A DNA stretch of 50,971 nt from Comamonadaceae bacterium (GTDB lineage: Bacteria > Pseudomonadota > Gammaproteobacteria > Burkholderiales > Burkholderiaceae_C), in the NCBI GenBank assembly GCA_013297875.1, contig JAAFIW010000029.1, positions 1-50,971 of the forward strand, in the 5' to 3' direction. Position 1 is the first letter of the stretch, and each line of letters starts with the position of its first letter. A program made the position numbers and the translations under genes. Under the pieces are notes generated by a model. It made no database searches. It was not told the origin of the DNA and saw only the letters and a list, made by a program, of their open reading frames with translations. This document shows, piece by piece, positions 7,982 to 17,396 of the stretch.

Positions 7982-8526
7982 CGTTTTTGAACGAAAAGGC
8001 TGATCCGCCCATGCAAATACTGCTCAAGCAGCTATCAATACAGGAGCGTATGCAGCTGCAGTTTGAAGTCGACCAACTCAACGCTGCCTACGCCGCCGCG
8101 CTGGACGAGCGGCGTTTTGACGCCTGGCCCGACTTTTTCACCGAAGACGGCCGCTACACCCTGCAAGCCCGCGAGAACTTCGACCGCAAGCTGCCTCTGG
8201 CCCTGATGGATCTGGAAAGCCGCGCCATGATGAAAGACCGCGTCTACGGCATCACCCAGACCATCTACCACGGCCCCTACTACACCCGCCACATCGTCAG
8301 CCCGGCGCAGGTTTGCGCATCACCCGATGGCACTGTTCACAGCCAGGCCCACTACGCCGTCTTTCGCACCAAACCCGGTGCTTCAGGCGGCGGCGTGAGC
8401 GAGGTCTACAACGTGGGGCACTATGTCGACCAATTGGTACGCGTGGAGGGTGTGCTGAAGTTCAGCAAACGGCTGTGCGTGTATGACAGCGAGATGGTGC
8501 TGAACTCGCTGATTTATCCGGTCTAG
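7978..8526 (+). CDS. Rieske dioxygenase small (beta) subunit
   Basis: The protein has the SnoaL/NTF2-like fold of dioxygenase beta subunits, which hold the alpha3beta3 complex together. Key segments are DQLNAAYAAALDERRFDAWP, FFTEDGRYTL, YYTRHIVS and the end VYDSEMVLNSLIYPV, close to TphA3/AndAd-type subunits. Two starts are possible: ATG 7978, which overlaps the alpha stop as ATGA (182 aa), or ATG 8050 with CAGGAG only 3 nt upstream. Between them lies a copy of the dispersed repeat, so the first 20 or so residues of the long form (through PPMQILLKQLS) are repeat-derived and foreign to the family. The repeat keeps the frame open. Confidence 0.9.
   Translation: MTFLNEKADPPMQILLKQLSIQERMQLQFEVDQLNAAYAAALDERRFDAWPDFFTEDGRYTLQARENFDRKLPLALMDLESRAMMKDRVYGITQTIYHGPYYTRHIVSPAQVCASPDGTVHSQAHYAVFRTKPGASGGGVSEVYNVGHYVDQLVRVEGVLKFSKRLCVYDSEMVLNSLIYPV
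7984..8042 (+). repeat. Dispersed 65-bp repeat, copy 2
   Basis: It has the core GCCCATGCAAATACTGCTC followed by AAGCAGCTATCAA. It lies at the junction of the dioxygenase alpha and beta genes and is translated in sense as part of the beta subunit N-terminus if ATG 7978 is used. Confidence 0.85.
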
Positions 8527-8585
8527 CCTGCATCTACGCTATTTGAGTACGCCGCCGAGCGGCAGTGACAACCGGTGGAAAAAAT

Positions 8586-8646
8586 CTACCAAAACAGCTG
8601 TTGGCCCATGCCATATTTGCTCAGGCAGCTACCAAACAAATAGCAA
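8586..8646 (+). repeat. Dispersed 65-bp repeat, copy 3
   Basis: This is a diverged copy (GGCCCATGCCATATTTGCTC, AGGCAGCTACCAAA) ending in TAGC just before the ABC exporter's stop codon. It lies between the convergent dioxygenase and ABC genes and fills most of that gap. Confidence 0.8.
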
Positions 8647-8647
8647 T

Positions 8648-10474
<1,827 letters not shown>

Positions 10475-10502
10475 ATTCGTGAACGCGAGCTGTGCCAGTT
10501 GG

Positions 10503-11708
10503 CTACGCGGCGGTTGCCGGCTCGGCCATCAGCCCGGCATAGAGCAGCGCTCGCGTGCCATCGGCGCACACAGCCGATATTTCAATAAACGACTGGGCTT
10601 TGGCTGACTCCACAAAGTGGGCCAGCGTGACTTCCCAACCAGAGTCGCGCAATCGGGGGTCATGAAATACGCCCTCTACATCGGTGCGCAGAACCGACAG
10701 CGGTACGGTGGTGTGGATACCGCCTTGCGAAATATGGATATGTTCGATGGGCGACGCATCAAAAGAAGTGGCCCAACCGCACAGACGAATCAAATCCAGA
10801 TTTCCATGCGTAAACAAACGCCGCTCATCGACCCAACCCCAGGGGCCCCAGCGGAAGTTTTTCAATACGCTTAAATCGCGGGTAGCCGTTTTGGGCACGG
10901 CATACAGATCTTGCTGATAGGCCAGGCCGCGTGGTATGCGGAAATACGGGTGGGATGCGCCCATCGCCCGCTCGACAACAGCTGCCACATAGGCTTCAGT
11001 GACGTGGCTGGTGCCATATTCTTCCTGATCCAGGTCTTTGTTTTCACTGTGGGCAGCAAATGCAATACCGCTTTGGGGCATGGTCTGGCCTGGCGACAGC
11101 AGCGCCTCGTCATGCACACTGAAACACAGCACACCGTTGTCAGTTAGCAAACTGGTCAATTTAACCAGCCAGCCGTGAAACAGCGCCTCGGGTAAATGCG
11201 AAAACAATGATGCTACCCAGATGAAATCAAACCGCTGCGGCGGGTTGAATTGCTCCGGATCAGAACCAGAATACAGCGGATTGACGCCAAATTGCGTTGA
11301 GACAAAATCGACCGCATCATGCTGAATATCTGCTGCCCAAATCTGTTTGGGTGACAGCGAGTTTGACAACAAACGCAGCATGCGGCCATAACCGCAGGCA
11401 AAATCAAGTACCTTGACCTGGCTCAAATCCGGGTGAAACAGACTCAATATCTGCTGAGCCGAGCGATGCTGCTGTAGCGCCACGCCAAAATACTGACTGA
11501 GCGCCGTTCCGACGCTATTAAAGTGCTTCAGGGAGTGATCCAGCATCTGGTCATTGGGGTGAATGACCATATTGATTTTGGATACTGGTTTGCTGGCATT
11601 TGTTGGGGCCATATACCCGGCGACGACATCGCTGAATACTTTGCTTTCGGCAAATTCGCGGGCTTGTTTTGCGATGGTGTCGGTATGGGCAGGTCTTTCG
11701 GTATTCAT
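10503..11708 (-). CDS. Class I SAM-dependent methyltransferase
   Basis: The 401-aa protein has a central Rossmann methyltransferase domain: motif I VKVLDFACGYGRMLRLL (about residue 118), acidic motif II near IWAADIQ, and the post-motif region FDFIWVASLFSHLPEALFHG followed by LLTDNGVLCFSVH. The C-terminal 150 residues hold a further domain (AYVAAVVERAMGASHPYFRI, GPWGWVDERRLF) that I do not recognise. The target is unknown. Base composition looks clearly lower in GC (about half) than the ABC gene behind it, suggesting different ancestry. ATG 11708 is used; no Shine-Dalgarno is evident. The spacing of 28 bp to the ABC gene suggests co-transcription. Confidence 0.8.
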   Translation of the reverse strand: MNTERPAHTDTIAKQAREFAESKVFSDVVAGYMAPTNASKPVSKINMVIHPNDQMLDHSLKHFNSVGTALSQYFGVALQQHRSAQQILSLFHPDLSQVKVLDFACGYGRMLRLLSNSLSPKQIWAADIQHDAVDFVSTQFGVNPLYSGSDPEQFNPPQRFDFIWVASLFSHLPEALFHGWLVKLTSLLTDNGVLCFSVHDEALLSPGQTMPQSGIAFAAHSENKDLDQEEYGTSHVTEAYVAAVVERAMGASHPYFRIPRGLAYQQDLYAVPKTATRDLSVLKNFRWGPWGWVDERRLFTHGNLDLIRLCGWATSFDASPIEHIHISQGGIHTTVPLSVLRTDVEGVFHDPRLRDSGWEVTLAHFVESAKAQSFIEISAVCADGTRALLYAGLMAEPATAA

Positions 11709-12060
11709 AAATGTCTGTCGATGTGGTCGGCGAATAACTGAGAAAAATAACGATGGATTTTTATCGCGGCCTTCAACCCAGATTTTCCATTAGGCGCACC
11801 TTCGGTGCTGTTTGGATTCCAACGGCGCATTTGCAGCCATTTTCGCCCCTTTTCGTCGCCCATGGCGCGTGCCATGAGCTTCTCAGTCGGGCCAAAACTG
11901 ACTCGCAACTGCATCCGTTGTCTGTCCAAACCCTAATGGAAATTCTGGGTTCAATGCCTGAGAAAAAGGCCCTGGCATATTTGCAGCCAATATCAGGGTA
12001 TTAAAAACACACGGGGTGCTCTTCGGTACAAATTCGCCTTAGAGTTTACCCGAGATTCTG
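11709..12060. other. 352-bp intergenic stretch
   Basis: No convincing gene lies here. It holds the MITE-like element described separately and, to its right, an AT-richer segment (CAGGGTATTAAAAACACACG) before the lipocalin-like gene's stop. A 74-codon minus-strand reading frame crosses the element, but it follows the inverted-repeat structure and has no recognisable domain. Confidence 0.5.
11768..11958. mobile_element. MITE-like inverted-repeat element
   Basis: Two 27-bp inverted repeats, 11768-11794 and 11932-11958, match at 24 of 27 positions (shared core AACCCAGA-TTTCCATTAGG on the left). They bracket 137 bp that holds a further perfect hairpin, CATGGC-GCGT-GCCATG at 11861-11876. No transposase is coded. 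The size and end structure fit a non-autonomous element or the remains of one. A 10-bp direct repeat, CTGAGAAAAA, occurs at 11738-11747 and 11958-11967, but the left copy is 20 bp away from the inverted repeat, so it is not a clean target duplication. Confidence 0.6.
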
Positions 12061-13116
12061 TTACATCCGCAGCCGCTTGGCATAGCCCGTCATCTCCAGG
12101 TAGCCAAGGCCTATGGTTTTGCCACCGCTGTCTATCAATTCACTCAAGCCCTCCCAATAAATGGCGCCAGTAGATTGGCGGCTGTCCAGCTCCTGGTTGT
12201 CGACCAGGGCGCGCACGGTGTATCGGTCGGCTGGGGTGTGCACGCTCCATTCCACGGGGTAGGTGGTACCGCTAAAAGGGCTCTTCCAGCTGCGCAGGGG
12301 TTTAAATGTGACTTGGCCAGGGGAGAAAATGCTGAGCTGGCCGTTTGACGTTCTGAATGAGCCGCCGTCCCACAACGCGCTGCCATCGGCCGTACGCAAA
12401 TGAAAGGCGGTCAGCGCGCTGCCGTCCAGCAGGTTCATGCCGATCCAGTCCCAGCCCACAGCCTGGGGATGCAAGATTTCCTCGCTCCACTCGTGGTCCA
12501 GCCAGGCGGTGCCCGTCACGTTGAAACGCTGGTTTTTGATGCGCAGCGTGCCAGAGGTGGCCAGTTGGGGCTGGCTGTAGTAATAGCTGGCTTGTTTTTC
12601 TTCCGGGCCTTTGCGCGAGAGGCCGTTTCTGCCTTGCAGCAGCACGGCTTGGGTCGGTTGCAGTGTGAGCTCAATGGCCAGATCGTCAGCGGGCAGGTTG
12701 GCCTGGTAGTTGTTGTCGGCGTTGCGCCTGAACGACCAGTCGCGTAAGCGCACATCGGTGTCGACCTCGCTGGCCTGTGCAATGCCAAAGCCTGCCCGCG
12801 CCACACGCTGGTCGTGCCAGAGTTTTTTGCCTTGTACGTCGGTGATGGCGGCGTGGGCAAAGACGAGCTGCTTGGCGGCAAAGGCCGATTGCATGGTTTG
12901 CGTGGCGTCGATGCGGGAGCGGAAAAAGGTCAGCTGGAAGCCGAACTGTCGCTGGCCGGATGTGCAATGCCCCGTGACATACCACCACTCGGTGCGAAAG
13001 TTGGGGTGCGCGCCGTGGTCGCGGGGGAAGTTAAGCGGTTTGGCTGGCAGCGCAGATGCTTGGATCGGCAGCGCCGCCAGCAATGATGCTGCCAACAGCT
13101 GACGACGAGCGGGCAT
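12061..13116 (-). CDS. AttH/CrtC-like lipocalin-domain protein, exported
   Basis: The 351-aa protein has an N-terminal signal ([20 protein letters not shown]) and the double lipocalin-like fold of the AttH / carotenoid 1,2-hydratase family. Typical segments are HPNFRTEWWYVTGH, FGFQLTFFRSR, FAHAAITD, GTAWLDHEWSEEILHPQAVG and GWDWIGMNLLDG. Most family members outside carotenoid clusters are uncharacterised; many are coded beside FtsX-type ABC permeases and are thought to carry a lipid or hydrophobic ligand. Here the FtsX permease is 10 kb away. ATG 13116 overlaps the upstream stop (ATGA), so translation is probably coupled to the Cds1-like gene. Confidence 0.85.
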   Translation of the reverse strand: MPARRQLLAASLLAALPIQASALPAKPLNFPRDHGAHPNFRTEWWYVTGHCTSGQRQFGFQLTFFRSRIDATQTMQSAFAAKQLVFAHAAITDVQGKKLWHDQRVARAGFGIAQASEVDTDVRLRDWSFRRNADNNYQANLPADDLAIELTLQPTQAVLLQGRNGLSRKGPEEKQASYYYSQPQLATSGTLRIKNQRFNVTGTAWLDHEWSEEILHPQAVGWDWIGMNLLDGSALTAFHLRTADGSALWDGGSFRTSNGQLSIFSPGQVTFKPLRSWKSPFSGTTYPVEWSVHTPADRYTVRALVDNQELDSRQSTGAIYWEGLSELIDSGGKTIGLGYLEMTGYAKRLRM

Positions 13117-14186
13117 CACTTGCCCGCTCCCGCCATTAAGTCGGCCAACCGCTCTTGCACCCCCGCACAATCGCCAAAGCGCTCGGCCACCCAATCCGCA
13201 TCGTGGTACGTCGGCAAATACCGCTCCCCTACATCACACAACAGCGACACGATGGAGCCTTGCTCGCCCCGCGTTTGCATCTCCACTGCCAGCGTCAGCA
13301 TCGCCACAAAGTTGGTGCCAGTTGACGGCCCGACTTTGCGCCCCAGCAAGCCCGACAGCAGCCGCATCGCCGCCACCGACTCCACATCGCTCACCACCTG
13401 CATCTGATCCACCAACTCGCGGATAAAGCTGGGCTCCACCCGTGGGCGGCCTATGCCTTCGATGCACGAACCCGCACCGGTGACGGCTGAGTCCCCCCGC
13501 GACCAGTAGTCAAAAAACACCGAGCCCGCGGGGTCGGGCACGCACAGCCGCGTGGGGTGCTGCTGGTAGCGGATGAAGCGGCCTATCGTGGCGCTGGTGC
13601 CGCCAGTGCCTGCACCGGTGACCACCCAGGCGGGCACGGGATGGCGCTCGTGGCCCATTTGGGTGAACAGGCTTTGCGCAATGTTGTTGTTGCCGCGCCA
13701 GTCGGTGGCGCGCTCGGCGTAGGTGAACTGGTCCATGTAGTGGCCGCCGGTTTGCTGCGCAATAGCGATGGCCTCGTCGTACACCTGCGCGGCGTTGTCC
13801 ACCAGGTGGCAGCGGCCACCTTGAAACTCGATGAGTGCAATTTTCTCCACTGAGGTGCTGCGCGGCATCACCGCCACAAACGGCAGGCCCAGCAGCCGCG
13901 CAAAGTAAGCCTCGCTCACGGCCGTCGACCCGCTGGAGGCTTCCACCACTGTGCTGCCTTCGCGCAGCCAGCCATTGCACAGCGCATACAAAAACAGCGA
14001 GCGCGCCAAGCGGTGCTTCAGGCTGCCGGTGGGATGGGTGGACTCGTCTTTCAAATACAGGTCAATGCCTTGCGCGGCCAAGCCGGGCAGGGGCAAGGCA
14101 ATCAGGTGCGTGTCGGCGCTACGCTGAAAGTCGGCTTCGATGCGGGCGATGGCCTGGTGGGGCCAGGTTCTTGGGTGAGTGGTCAT
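13116..14186 (-). CDS. PLP-dependent cysteine desulfhydrase/synthase (Cds1-like)
   Basis: This is a 356-aa fold-type II PLP enzyme. The PLP lysine is K57 in [15 protein letters not shown], and the segment [20 protein letters not shown] with [13 protein letters not shown] and [16 protein letters not shown] gives the substrate and phosphate loops. The wording is close to Cds1-type L-cysteine desulfhydrases, which release H2S, pyruvate and ammonia from cysteine, rather than to CysK/CysM. ATG 14186 is preferred; an in-frame TTG at 14207 lies within a repeat copy. The end overlaps the start of the lipocalin-like gene. Role here is probably sulfur amino acid turnover or H2S production; whether it works with the lipocalin protein is not known. 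Confidence 0.85.
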   Translation of the reverse strand: MTTHPRTWPHQAIARIEADFQRSADTHLIALPLPGLAAQGIDLYLKDESTHPTGSLKHRLARSLFLYALCNGWLREGSTVVEASSGSTAVSEAYFARLLGLPFVAVMPRSTSVEKIALIEFQGGRCHLVDNAAQVYDEAIAIAQQTGGHYMDQFTYAERATDWRGNNNIAQSLFTQMGHERHPVPAWVVTGAGTGGTSATIGRFIRYQQHPTRLCVPDPAGSVFFDYWSRGDSAVTGAGSCIEGIGRPRVEPSFIRELVDQMQVVSDVESVAAMRLLSGLLGRKVGPSTGTNFVAMLTLAVEMQTRGEQGSIVSLLCDVGERYLPTYHDADWVAERFGDCAGVQERLADLMAGAGK

Positions 14187-14192
14187 GGTTTG

Positions 14193-14261
14193 CTTTTTCA
14201 ATGCCAAATCGGGCTGTAGCCCTTGTGAATACTGCTCAAACTGCTATATAAATAGTAACAA
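14193..14261 (+). repeat. Dispersed 65-bp repeat, copy 5
   Basis: A diverged copy (GGCTGTAGCCC, GAATACTGCTCAAACTGCTA, tail AATAGTAAC) fills the gap between the nucleotidyltransferase stop and the Cds1-like start, antisense to both. Confidence 0.8.
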
Positions 14262-14276
14262 TCCACTGGCCTGGAT

Positions 14277-14969
14277 TTAACTTTCAATGTCAATTTGTGC
14301 AATGGCTTGCAGGCGCTGCATCACGATAGACGCCCGGATGGGGCGCAGGATCAGGCCGGGTAGGGCGTTGTTGATCTCTGGGTGCGCAAGCAGGCTGGCG
14401 ATGTTTTGCACGACACAGCGACGAACGTCTGGGCTGGTGTGGACGATTTCGCTGTGAAGCTCCGCCCGGCCGTCAACGACTGTGATGATGTCTTCCAGAT
14501 CGTGGCTCAAATACACGTCGTTGCGGCCACGGTCTTTGAAAGCTTCAAATTTTGTGGCCAGAAAATAGGGCGCTGACAAATGCCGCAGCACCAGTCCGGG
14601 CTCGGGCTCCGAGGTCACCGCATGGTCAAAACCCGTGCGGTACCAGCGGTTGGCAAAGCCCAGCACTTTTTCATCCAGCGGTACTAGATCGAGCTGCATG
14701 CCTTGCCAGCGCCAGCGAAAGGGCGGCGTGTTGTCTTCCATGGTTTGCACAAAGCCGAGCTGACTCAGCTCGGGCCGCAGCCCGTGATACGCCGCCAGAG
14801 ACGCGATTTCGATGATGGCGTCCACATCTTCGGTGGAGCGTATGTCGGTTGCGGCGGTATTGGTAATCAGCAAGCCGGTGGCACAGCCGCCCACAAACAC
14901 CACTCGCTCGCGCAGCACGCCCAAGGCGCGCGCCATGGCCAGCAGCAGACCCAGATTCGGGTTAGCCAT
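14277..14969 (-). CDS. Nucleotidyltransferase-fold protein (AbiEii-like)
   Basis: The 230-aa protein has the polymerase-beta-type nucleotidyltransferase signature: VVFVGGCATGLL (GG at 27-28), then STEDVDAII (D48, D50) and a third acidic residue in GMQLDLVP (D94). A later helix FLATKFEAFKDRGRNDVYLS with HDLEDIITVVDGR matches the K-Dx-HDLED pattern seen in AbiEii/MNT-type proteins. Such proteins often transfer nucleotides to tRNA or to a partner as toxins. It starts inside the last codons of the winged-helix gene (8-bp overlap), so the two form a tight pair. Toxin activity is inference; the catalytic residues look intact. Confidence 0.7.
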   Translation of the reverse strand: MANPNLGLLLAMARALGVLRERVVFVGGCATGLLITNTAATDIRSTEDVDAIIEIASLAAYHGLRPELSQLGFVQTMEDNTPPFRWRWQGMQLDLVPLDEKVLGFANRWYRTGFDHAVTSEPEPGLVLRHLSAPYFLATKFEAFKDRGRNDVYLSHDLEDIITVVDGRAELHSEIVHTSPDVRRCVVQNIASLLAHPEINNALPGLILRPIRASIVMQRLQAIAQIDIES

Positions 14970-15543
14970 GCATCAACGCCTGCGGCTGAGACTCTACGCT
15001 AGCCTGACCCAAGATCAGCTTGGGCAGTTGACCCAGGGCCAGCTTGCGCTCACGGGCCCGGCCTACGCGCAAGGCGTCCAACAAAGCCAGCACGGCGTAC
15101 AACTGCATATCGGCCAGAGCTGCCGTGGGCACGCAAGGGTGCAAGGGCAGCAAACCTACGCCCTTGCACGAGCCTGTAGCAAAGGGCCACACCCAATCGT
15201 CAGACCCCGGCGCAAACACACCGCTGAACACCGGCGCGCTGTGGCTGGTGGGCACGCCCACGGTGGTGCTGGTGGTCTCGGCGGCAAAGGCGTACTTGGC
15301 TCCGTACACAGTGAACTCCAACAGGTTTTGCCGGTGTATCCGAATATTGGCCAACCGTGAATTTTTAGCCAGCGCATCGTGGGCAGTGTCCTGCAGCAGC
15401 TGGGCCTGGATGGCGCGCTGCACCGCAGTGTGTACCTCGGATGCGTTCAAGCCCAATGAGGCTGCGAGGTCTGCGTACGAAGCAGGCGGGCTGCTAATGG
15501 CCAACTTCAGCGCAACGATCAGGTCTTGGGGTTTGAGAGGCAT
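14962..15543 (-). CDS. Winged-helix protein paired with the nucleotidyltransferase
   Basis: The 193-aa protein has an N-terminal winged helix-turn-helix (about residues 8-55: IVALKLAISSPPASYADLAA, LGLNASEVHTAVQRA). Its C-terminal part has FTVYGAKYAFAAE, DDWVWPFATG, VGLLPLHPCVPTAAL and YAVLALLDALRVGRARERKL. I do not recognise a named family for the C-terminal domain, although similar proteins annotated as MarR-like are familiar. It precedes the nucleotidyltransferase gene with an 8-bp overlap, an arrangement like AbiEi-AbiEii. A strong palindrome touches its start codon, suggesting self-regulation. ATG 15543 has no clear Shine-Dalgarno, so the transcript could be leaderless or nearly so. Confidence 0.65.
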   Translation of the reverse strand: MPLKPQDLIVALKLAISSPPASYADLAASLGLNASEVHTAVQRAIQAQLLQDTAHDALAKNSRLANIRIHRQNLLEFTVYGAKYAFAAETTSTTVGVPTSHSAPVFSGVFAPGSDDWVWPFATGSCKGVGLLPLHPCVPTAALADMQLYAVLALLDALRVGRARERKLALGQLPKLILGQASVESQPQALMHG

Positions 15544-15574
15544 ATTCAGTATTCAAAAATCTTGAATGTTGAAT
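15544..15574. promoter_or_regulatory. Palindromic operator upstream of the winged-helix gene
   Basis: A 31-bp near-perfect palindrome begins immediately next to the start codon: half-sites ATTCA at 15544 and 15551, and TGAAT at 15563 and 15570, with 2-bp spacers inside each arm and 7 bp in the centre. Only the two GT spacer bases break the symmetry. This is the size and layout expected for binding by two dimers of a winged-helix repressor. Confidence 0.6.
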
Positions 15575-15642
15575 CATGAGTGCGAAGTGGTTTTTCGTCA
15601 AGCTCACGATGGGTAGAGAGTGCAAACGGGCGATGGTGAGCA

Positions 15643-15708
15643 GTTTCAAGCCAAATAGCCCATCAGCCCATGAATTCATTACTCAAACAGCTATCAAATA
15701 GATAGCGA
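15643..15708 (+). repeat. Dispersed 65-bp repeat, copy 6
   Basis: It has CAAGCCAAATAGCC, CAGCCCATGAATTCATTAC and TCAAACAGCTATC, and its tail GCTATC-AAATA-GATAGC is a perfect hairpin. It lies upstream of the winged-helix gene and downstream of the tonB stop. Confidence 0.9.
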
Positions 15709-15742
15709 TTCACGATCCGCGACTGCACCATCCGATGCACGC

Positions 15743-16456
15743 TCACTCCACCTTGAACACAAACTCCTGCGTTGCCAGCAGTTCGCCAGTGTCGCTGGTG
15801 CATCTGTATTGCAGCATCGCGGCCCGCACGGCGGCGTGAAACACTCTCGGGCCGGACAGGATGGTGACTTCCTTGACGGCGCCATTGGCGATCAAGGCTT
15901 GCGCGCGAACCACACCCTCGGCACCTTCTTGAACCGCCCGGCGCGGCATCTCCGGCTTGACTTGCGTGGGGCACACCACCCCGATTTCGGCGCTCAACGG
16001 CTTGGCTGGTGCCGGGGGTGGTGTCGGCGCGGCCACCGCTACTGGCGCAGCAGACGGGGGCGGCGGTACTATCGGAGGCGGTGCTGGCGGTGGTGTGGGC
16101 GTGGCCGCGATCGTCGGTGCGGCTGGGGGTGGTGCCACCTCGGGTGGCGGTACAAAAGGCGGTGGGGGCGCTTGCACCTGGGGCGGTTTGACGGCTTCGG
16201 GCGGTTTGATTTCTTTGGGCGGCGGCGGTGGGGGTGGCGGGGGTGGTGGAATGATGACTTCTTGAATCACCACGGCTTCCAGCGGTTTTTTGATCAACTC
16301 CAGGCCCTTGCGTGCTGTGCCGCTGACCAGGCCATAGCCAATCAACAGATGCACGCCCGCCACCACCGCCCAGCCAGCGGCGCGGCGCGACGGGTCGCTA
16401 CCCGGATAGGCGCGCCGCATCGTGCCAGCAGTGGCAGAAGAGGTAGTTGCACTCAT
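15743..16456 (-). CDS. tonB: TonB energy transducer
   Basis: The 237-aa protein transmits proton-motive force from ExbBD to outer-membrane receptors. It has one N-terminal membrane anchor (AAGWAVVAGVHLLIGYGLV), a long proline-rich periplasm-spanning section (runs of P with PPKEIKPPEAVKPPQ), and a C-terminal TonB domain (PRRAVQEGAEGVVRAQALI, NGAVKEVTILSG, VFHAAVRAAMLQYRC). ATG 16456 overlaps the exbD stop (ATGA). It is the last gene of the exbB-exbD-exbD-tonB block and presumably serves the receptor coded upstream in the same strand block. Confidence 0.9.
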   Translation of the reverse strand: MSATTSSATAGTMRRAYPGSDPSRRAAGWAVVAGVHLLIGYGLVSGTARKGLELIKKPLEAVVIQEVIIPPPPPPPPPPPKEIKPPEAVKPPQVQAPPPPFVPPPEVAPPPAAPTIAATPTPPPAPPPIVPPPPSAAPVAVAAPTPPPAPAKPLSAEIGVVCPTQVKPEMPRRAVQEGAEGVVRAQALIANGAVKEVTILSGPRVFHAAVRAAMLQYRCTSDTGELLATQEFVFKVE

Positions 16457-16908
16457 GGGGTGAACTGCTCGCTGCCAATCACAGCCACTTTGGTCAAACC
16501 GCGCCGCTTGGAAATCGACAGCACATGGGCAAACACCGCGTACTGGCATTTGCGGTGCGGCCGCAGATGCAGTTCGGGCTGATCAGACAACTGGGCCATT
16601 GACGCCATGTTTTCTTCCAGCTGCGCCGTGCTCACTGCCACGCCCTGCCAATACAGCACGCTGTTTTCGTCGATATCCACTTGAACCTTGTTGGGCACCA
16701 CCAGGCTTTGCGGCGGTACACCCACCGGCAGCTGCAGATTCACCGCATGCAGCTGGATGGGGATGGTGATGATCAGCATGACCAGCAGCACCAGCATCAC
16801 GTCAATCAACGGCGTGGTGTTGACGTCCATCATCACCTGCGGGTCGCCATCGCCCGCAGCGGCGCGGCGCGCAGCCAAGCCGTTGGAGAGTTTTTTGACA
16901 AGGGCCAT
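16453..16908 (-). CDS. exbD: ExbD/TolR biopolymer transport protein, second copy
   Basis: The 151-aa protein has a short cytoplasmic N-terminus, a single membrane helix with the proton-carrying Asp (MDVNTTPLIDVMLVLLVMLI) and a periplasmic domain ending ISKRRGLTKVAVIGSEQF. It differs clearly from the first ExbD in the periplasmic part. It follows the first exbD by 9 bp and overlaps tonB. Two ExbD-type genes after one ExbB is a common layout in TonB systems of betaproteobacteria; whether they form heteromers is not known. Confidence 0.92.
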   Translation of the reverse strand: MALVKKLSNGLAARRAAAGDGDPQVMMDVNTTPLIDVMLVLLVMLIITIPIQLHAVNLQLPVGVPPQSLVVPNKVQVDIDENSVLYWQGVAVSTAQLEENMASMAQLSDQPELHLRPHRKCQYAVFAHVLSISKRRGLTKVAVIGSEQFTP

Positions 16909-16917
16909 GATGCGGCT

Positions 16918-17349
16918 TCAGCCTCCGAGCGCGGGAGGCTCGGTGATGAACGAGACTTTGGCGATGCCCGCACGCTGGCAGGCACTGAGCACTTTGCCCA
17001 CGCCCTCATACAGGCCCGTTGCATCACCGCGAATTTGCACCTCGGGCTGCGGACGCAGGGCCGAGACGGTTTTCAGGCGCGCTACCAGGGCATTCACATC
17101 GGTCATTTTCAGGTCGTACCAGAAGATGCTGCCCGAGGCGTCCACCGAAATGATGATGCTGTCCGGCTTGGTCTCCCGCACCTCGACCCGCTCTTTGGGC
17201 AGGGCAACGGGAATCGAGGTGGTGACCACCGGAATGGTGATCAGAAAAATAATCAGCAAGACCAGCATCACATCCACCAGCGGGGTGGTGTTAATGGCGG
17301 ATATCACTTCGTCGTCATCGCCCTGCGCGGGGCCGACTGCCATGGCCAT
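16918..17349 (-). CDS. exbD: ExbD/TolR biopolymer transport protein, first copy
   Basis: The 143-aa protein has the membrane segment AINTTPLVDVMLVLLIIFLI with its conserved Asp and a periplasmic domain with PEVQIRGDATGLYEGVGKVL and AGIAKVSFITEPPAL. ATG 17349 is supported by AAGGA about 8 nt upstream. The spacing of 47 bp to the exbB stop fits one transcript. It should pair with ExbB to form the proton channel that drives TonB. Confidence 0.93.
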   Translation of the reverse strand: MAMAVGPAQGDDDEVISAINTTPLVDVMLVLLIIFLITIPVVTTSIPVALPKERVEVRETKPDSIIISVDASGSIFWYDLKMTDVNALVARLKTVSALRPQPEVQIRGDATGLYEGVGKVLSACQRAGIAKVSFITEPPALGG

Positions 17350-17396
17350 AAAAGTGTCCTTACAAGTGAAAAGTGGTCAGAGAGGTGGCGCTCAAA

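Noticed and set aside
11705-11929. A 74-codon minus-strand frame across the MITE-like element
   Set aside because: It spans the inverted-repeat structure, lacks a Shine-Dalgarno and matches no family I know. It was kept as part of the element.
11738-11967. CTGAGAAAAA direct repeats as a target-site duplication
   Set aside because: The right copy touches the inverted repeat but the left is 20 bp away, so it is not a true flanking duplication as placed.
15980-16260. Repetitive GGTGG-rich DNA at 16.0-16.26 kb as a satellite repeat
   Set aside because: It is simply the codons of the proline-rich spacer of TonB on the opposite strand.
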